Positions 59,915-64,000 of a stretch of 64,000 nucleotides of DNA are shown here, piece by piece. The notes under the pieces are model-generated. The model was not told the DNA's origin. It saw only the letters and a list, made by a program, of their open reading frames with translations, and did no database searches. Origin of the DNA: Pseudomonas fragi (GTDB lineage Bacteria; Pseudomonadota; Gammaproteobacteria; Pseudomonadales; Pseudomonadaceae); NCBI RefSeq assembly GCF_900105835.1, contig NZ_LT629783.1, forward strand, positions 4,424,501 to 4,488,500, in the 5' to 3' direction. The position numbers and the translations under genes are program-made. The first letter of the stretch is position 1. Every line of letters begins with the position of its first letter.

Positions 59915-60868
59915 TCAGCTGACGCCCGGGTCCGCCACCAGTCGCCCGGCATTTTTGGTCAAGGACTGCACGAATTCACGTTGTAGCTCCGGGTCGTTGC
60001 GCGTGAGTTCGATCAGGCTTTGTTCCAGTTCGCTGGCTTCTTCTTCCAGCCCCAACTCCGACAAGCGCTTGACCCGATGCACCCACTGGTTCACGTCGTC
60101 ACCTTCCAGGTCGTCGTAGATCAGGTTGTGCGCTTCAAGCAACTTGCCGCGCAGGTTGCTGCTGATCGACAGGGTCGAGTCCGAATGGGTTTCGTCCTGG
60201 GCGTCTTCCACCATGATGGTCAGCTTGCCGATGTGATTGAGGTCCTGCTCGGCAAACGGGCTGTCCAGCAGGTTGAGGCGCAACACGCCATTACGGTCTG
60301 TGGTCAGCTCGTGGGCCTGCTTGCCCGCCTTGACCACCACCGGCCGCTCAGCCCAGGGCAGGCTTGAATATTCCAGGCGCTTGTCGCGCTGAACGTCATC
60401 AATGCCCGCCAGGTTCTGCTCGGCGCGGCCGTGGGACTGCACGTTCATTGCCGGGTTAATGCCGGCAAAGCCGTAGTTGATCCAGTCCTTGGTCACGCTG
60501 TCCGGTAGTTGCCCGAACATGAACACGTTCAGCACATTGGCGCCTACCCCCGCGACAATAGCCACCGCGCCCAGCGGAATCTCATAGACTTCGCGCCAGG
60601 GCTGGTAGGGGGTATAGCGGTCGTAATGGCGGGTGACATCGAACTCGGTGACCTCGAAGGTCTTTTGTTCATTGATGCGCACACGCCGTTGCGGCAACTC
60701 AAGCACGGCTGGCGAGCCCACATCGATCTGCAGGCTGTGGGCGAGCAGTTTGCGCTCGATGCGTTCCTCGTGCTCGCTGCGTTGCGACATGTGATTGGCA
60801 CAGCCGCTCAGCAGCAGGGCGCCGCACATGGCGGCGCCCCCGAGGGTCAAGGTGTTTCGAGTGAACAT
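59915..60868 (-). CDS. Conserved lipoprotein of unknown function
   Basis: A 317-residue precursor with a lipoprotein signal: AAMCGALLLSGC with Cys23 as the lipidated residue, then ANHMSQRSEHEER. A hydrophobic stretch with EIPLGAVAIVAGVGANVLNVFMFG (about residues 95-120, split here) may insert in the membrane. The rest is hydrophilic with a probable beta-rich middle and a helical, acidic C-terminus (LGLEEEASELEQSLIEL). It lies 17 bases after proS and is likely co-transcribed with it. I do not recognise a characterised family. Confidence 0.75.
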   Translation of the reverse strand: MFTRNTLTLGGAAMCGALLLSGCANHMSQRSEHEERIERKLLAHSLQIDVGSPAVLELPQRRVRINEQKTFEVTEFDVTRHYDRYTPYQPWREVYEIPLGAVAIVAGVGANVLNVFMFGQLPDSVTKDWINYGFAGINPAMNVQSHGRAEQNLAGIDDVQRDKRLEYSSLPWAERPVVVKAGKQAHELTTDRNGVLRLNLLDSPFAEQDLNHIGKLTIMVEDAQDETHSDSTLSISSNLRGKLLEAHNLIYDDLEGDDVNQWVHRVKRLSELGLEEEASELEQSLIELTRNDPELQREFVQSLTKNAGRLVADPGVS

Positions 60869-60885
60869 GGCGTCTCTATCTGGGT

Positions 60886-62601
60886 TCAGCGAGCGATACG
60901 GGCCTGAAGGAAGGCAAGCACATCAGCAACGGGCAGGGCTTGCGGCTCTGCTTCGGTGCGGCTCTTGTATTCCAGATTGCCTTCAGCCAGGCCGCGGTCG
61001 CTGACCACGATCCGGTGCGGGATGCCGATCAGTTCCATGTCAGCGAACTTGATGCCGGGGCTGGTTTTCTTGTCGCGGTCGTCCAGCAGCACTTCAAAAC
61101 CTGCTGCCGTCAGTTCGGCATACAGTTTGTCGGTGGCTTCGCGCACGGCTTCGGTTTCGTAGCGCAGCGGTACCAGGGCAATCTGGAACGGTGCCAGGGC
61201 ATCGCTCCAGATAATTCCGCGCTCGTCGTTGTTCTGCTCGATGGCTGCAGCCACCACGCGGGAAACACCAATACCGTAGCAGCCCATTGCCAGGGTGACC
61301 GGCTTGCCGTTTTCGCCCAGCACCTGGCACTTCATGGCTTCGCTGTACTTGGTGCCCAGCTGGAAGATGTGACCCACTTCGATGCCGCGCTTGATTTCCA
61401 GGGTGCCCTTGCCGTCCGGGCTAGGGTCGCCGGCAACCACGTTACGCAGGTCGGCAACGGTCGGTACTGGCAGATCGCGCTCCCAGTTCACGCCGAAGTA
61501 GTGTTTGTCGTCGATATTGGCGCCCACGCCGAAGTCGCTCATCAGCTCGACCGAGCGATCGATGATGCAGGGCAGTGGCAGGTTCAGCGGGCCCAGGGAG
61601 CCAGCACCGGCGCCGATGGCGTCACGCAGTTCTGCGTCGGATGCCATGACCAGCGGGCTGTGTACCAACGGATGGTTGGCAGCCTTGATTTCGTTGAGTT
61701 CGTGATCGCCACGGATCACCAGGGCGATCAGCTTGCCGGCTTCGGCAGCGTGAACGATCAGGGTCTTGACGGTCTTTTCGATCGGCAGGTCATAGCCGTC
61801 GACCAGTTGCGCGATGGTCTTGGCGTCCGGCGTATCGATCAGGCGCAGTTCCTGGGTGGCCGCTGGGCGCGAGGTTTCAGCGGGCACGGCTTCGGCTTTT
61901 TCGATGTTGGCCGCGTAGTCGGAACCATTGCTGAACACGATATCGTCTTCACCGGATTCAGCCAGCACATGGAACTCGTGGGAGCCGGCACCGCCGATGG
62001 AGCCGTTGTCGGCTTCAACCGGGCGGAAGTTCAGGCCCAGGCGGGTGAATACGTTGCAGTAGGCCTGGTGCATGCGGTCATAAGTGACCTGCAGCGAAGC
62101 GTTATCGGCGTGGAACGAGTAGGCGTCCTTCATGATGAATTCGCGGCCGCGCATCAAGCCGAAGCGTGGGCGGATCTCGTCACGGAATTTGGTCTGGATC
62201 TGGTACAGGTTGATTGGCAGCTGTTTGTAGCTGTTCAACTCATTGCGGCACAGGTCGGTGATCACTTCTTCGTGGGTCGGGCCCACGCAGAACTCACGAC
62301 CGTGGCGGTCTTTAAGGCGCAGCAGCTCCGGGCCGTATTCTTCCCAGCGCCCCGATTCCTGCCACAGTTCGGCTGGCTGGATGCTCGGCATCAGCACTTC
62401 CAGAGCGCCTGCAGCGTTCATTTCTTCACGAACAATGGCTTCGGCCTTGCGCATGATCCGCAGGCCCATGGGCAGCCAGGTGTACAGGCCCGAAGCAAGT
62501 TTGCGAATCATGCCGGCGCGCAGCATCAGCTGATGGCTGATAACGACCGCATCTGAAGGCGTTTCTTTCTGTGTGGCGAGCAAATATTGACTGGTGCGCA
62601 T
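60886..62601 (-). CDS. proS: Prolyl-tRNA synthetase, bacterial type with editing domain
   Basis: A class II synthetase of 571 residues. Motif 1 and the N-terminal [24 protein letters not shown] start are typical; motif 2 contains [23 protein letters not shown], and the bacterial INS editing domain fills residues about 230-390. Motif 3 reads [18 protein letters not shown]. The C-terminal anticodon-binding domain ends [10 protein letters not shown]. It is upstream of the lipoprotein gene on the minus strand. Confidence 0.97.
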   Translation of the reverse strand: MRTSQYLLATQKETPSDAVVISHQLMLRAGMIRKLASGLYTWLPMGLRIMRKAEAIVREEMNAAGALEVLMPSIQPAELWQESGRWEEYGPELLRLKDRHGREFCVGPTHEEVITDLCRNELNSYKQLPINLYQIQTKFRDEIRPRFGLMRGREFIMKDAYSFHADNASLQVTYDRMHQAYCNVFTRLGLNFRPVEADNGSIGGAGSHEFHVLAESGEDDIVFSNGSDYAANIEKAEAVPAETSRPAATQELRLIDTPDAKTIAQLVDGYDLPIEKTVKTLIVHAAEAGKLIALVIRGDHELNEIKAANHPLVHSPLVMASDAELRDAIGAGAGSLGPLNLPLPCIIDRSVELMSDFGVGANIDDKHYFGVNWERDLPVPTVADLRNVVAGDPSPDGKGTLEIKRGIEVGHIFQLGTKYSEAMKCQVLGENGKPVTLAMGCYGIGVSRVVAAAIEQNNDERGIIWSDALAPFQIALVPLRYETEAVREATDKLYAELTAAGFEVLLDDRDKKTSPGIKFADMELIGIPHRIVVSDRGLAEGNLEYKSRTEAEPQALPVADVLAFLQARIAR

Positions 62602-62703
62602 GGTTAGCCGTTGCCGTGCTGGTGACTAGATATGACTGAGCATTGTACGGGCGAGACGTGCCTGCGTACAGGGTGGGCGGGGGAGAGGGGCTCCCCCCCG
62701 TGT

Positions 62704-64000
62704 TTACGGGTGTTTTTCCAGGTCTACCGCTGGCTTGTGGCGGGCCCGGCGGCTCTCCTGGTACCAGTGCAGGCTGATCAGCAGCAGTGTGGGGATGCCC
62801 ATCACCGCGGTGATGATAAAGAAGTTGTGATAACCGAACTTCTCCACCATGACCCCCGAGTATCCTCCCATCAAACGCGGCAGCAGCAGCATGATCGAAC
62901 TGAGCAGGGCGTACTGGGTGGCGGAAAACTTGAGGTTGGTCAGGCTGGACAGGTAGGCCACGAACGCCGAAGTGGCGAGGCCGGAGCTGAAGTTGTCGAG
63001 GGAAATGGTGACAATCAGCATCTGCAGATTCGGCCCCATATCGGCGAGCAGCATGAACAGCAGGTTGGTGCCTGCCGATGCTGCGCCGCCGATAAGCAGG
63101 ATCGGCAGTATGCCGAAACGCACAATCAGCAAGCCGCCCATGCCCGCCCCGACAAGGGTCATGATCAGGCCGAAAATCTTGCTGACCCCGGCAATCTGGT
63201 CCTTGGTAAAGCCCTGGTCGATATAAAACACGTTGGCCATGACGCCCATGACCGTGTCTGACATCCGGTAGGTGGCAATCAACCCCAGCAGCAGCAGGGC
63301 TTGCCAGCGATAGCGCACAATAAAGTCGTTTACCGGCGTTAGCACCGGCGCCAGGCCGCGTCGGCCAATGGATGACAGGCACAATACCGTCAGCAGGGTG
63401 TACAGGATGGCACGCAGAAAGGCCCGGTCTTCCAGCACCAGGGTGATCGGGCTCACGCCTTCGAATAACACGCCGGCAAAATCGGTGTTGTAGAGCTGGG
63501 TGAACATGGCCGGCACGGATACCAGCAATACGATCAGGACGAAAACCGACGCCAGCTGGTGGCCGAAACTGTAGCGCCCGGCTGACAGCTGGGTACGCAA
63601 CGGCACGGGTGGTTCGCGCATAAACAGGGTGGTGAGCAGCGCGGGCACCATCAACAGGCCGAACAGCACGTAGGTGCCGGTCCAGGCCGAGTGCTTGTAG
63701 TTGAAGCCCGTCGAACCAAAGCCCTCGGCAAAGAACAGGGCGCCCGCCGTGGCCAGCAGGGCGGCCACGCGATAGCCGGACATGTAACTGGCGGCGAGCG
63801 CGGCCTGACGGTTGTCTTCGGCGATTTCCAGGCGATAGGCATCGACGGCAATGTCCTGGGTGGCCGAAGCGAAGGACACCACAACCGCAATGGCAATCAG
63901 CCAGGACAGATGTTTTTGCGGGTCACAAAAGCCCATGCCGATCAGGCCCAGAATGACCAGCGATTGCGACAGCACCAGCCATGAGCGACGCCGGCCCAGT
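62704..64000 (-). CDS. ampG: AmpG-like muropeptide permease, C-terminal part
   Basis: Major-facilitator permease for anhydromuropeptides in cell-wall recycling. The gene runs past the right edge: the frame stays open to the last base, with LGRRRSWLVLSQSLVILG reading in, so the ATG at 63975 is internal. About 432 residues are visible, with ASATQDIAVDAYRLE and helices up to the end ESRRARHKPAVDLEKHP. It lacks the first two or three helices. AmpG and its paralogue AmpP are hard to tell apart without the N-terminus. Confidence 0.85.
   Translation of the reverse strand, partial: LGRRRSWLVLSQSLVILGLIGMGFCDPQKHLSWLIAIAVVVSFASATQDIAVDAYRLEIAEDNRQAALAASYMSGYRVAALLATAGALFFAEGFGSTGFNYKHSAWTGTYVLFGLLMVPALLTTLFMREPPVPLRTQLSAGRYSFGHQLASVFVLIVLLVSVPAMFTQLYNTDFAGVLFEGVSPITLVLEDRAFLRAILYTLLTVLCLSSIGRRGLAPVLTPVNDFIVRYRWQALLLLGLIATYRMSDTVMGVMANVFYIDQGFTKDQIAGVSKIFGLIMTLVGAGMGGLLIVRFGILPILLIGGAASAGTNLLFMLLADMGPNLQMLIVTISLDNFSSGLATSAFVAYLSSLTNLKFSATQYALLSSIMLLLPRLMGGYSGVMVEKFGYHNFFIITAVMGIPTLLLISLHWYQESRRARHKPAVDLEKHP

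Overview
The window is a chromosomal segment of a Pseudomonas, most likely from the P. fluorescens/P. putida side of the genus. The evidence is the gene content (pca cluster next to a TtgABC-type pump, FinR/Fpr, ErdR/DgkA, a PA3611-family protein, AmpG), the high GC content by eye (not computed), and at least ten copies of the Pseudomonas REP type (GTGGGAGCGGGCTTGCTCGCG) at gene ends. The species cannot be fixed from the sequence alone. No insertion sequence, CRISPR array, rRNA or complete prophage is visible.

Layout. 0-6 kb: tail of a LysR regulator, then a branched-chain amino acid ABC importer (braC-livHMGF order) on the minus strand. 6-14.3 kb: DUF2288 protein, membrane GGDEF/EAL protein, rapA, two small unknown genes, the tiny cbb3-oxidase subunit gene ccoM behind an Anr-like box, and the phosphate transporter pitA. 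14.3-15.5 kb: a gene-poor stretch with one small lipoprotein gene. 15.5-25 kb: protocatechuate branch of the beta-ketoadipate pathway, pcaR-K-I-J-F-T-B-D-C, with three inverted-repeat sites that look like PcaR operators; pcaHG is absent. 25-32 kb: ttgABC-type RND efflux pump with divergent ttgR and a conserved operator. 32-34 kb: 3-oxoacid CoA-transferase and ferredoxin fdxA.

34-41 kb: mutS, an S24 (LexA-like) phage-type repressor, a lone holin, cinA, recA, recX. In many fluorescent pseudomonads the mutS-cinA interval carries R-type tailocin genes; here only the regulator and holin are left, the most distinctive feature of the window. recX is followed by a 236-bp tandem duplication that carries a copy of its own 3' end. 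41-47 kb: LOG-family protein, PA3611-family protein, DTW-domain protein, erdR, dgkA, finR and fpr. 47-57.5 kb: trmO, a DUF1456 gene, an RsuA-family pseudouridine synthase that lacks the catalytic Asp, a GNAT protein, rimO, kup, and an aminoacyl-phosphatidylglycerol pair (mprF and a VirJ/AcvB-type hydrolase). 57.7-64 kb: three initiator tRNA genes, each with its own promoter and terminator, SOS-controlled dinB, a lipoprotein, proS, and the 3' part of an ampG-like permease.

Working together: the window combines aromatic catabolism (pca), solvent and drug efflux (ttg), DNA repair and SOS functions (mutS, recA, recX, dinB, plus the phage-type repressor), and membrane-lipid charge control. It reads as several conserved synteny blocks joined at REP-containing or gene-poor junctions.
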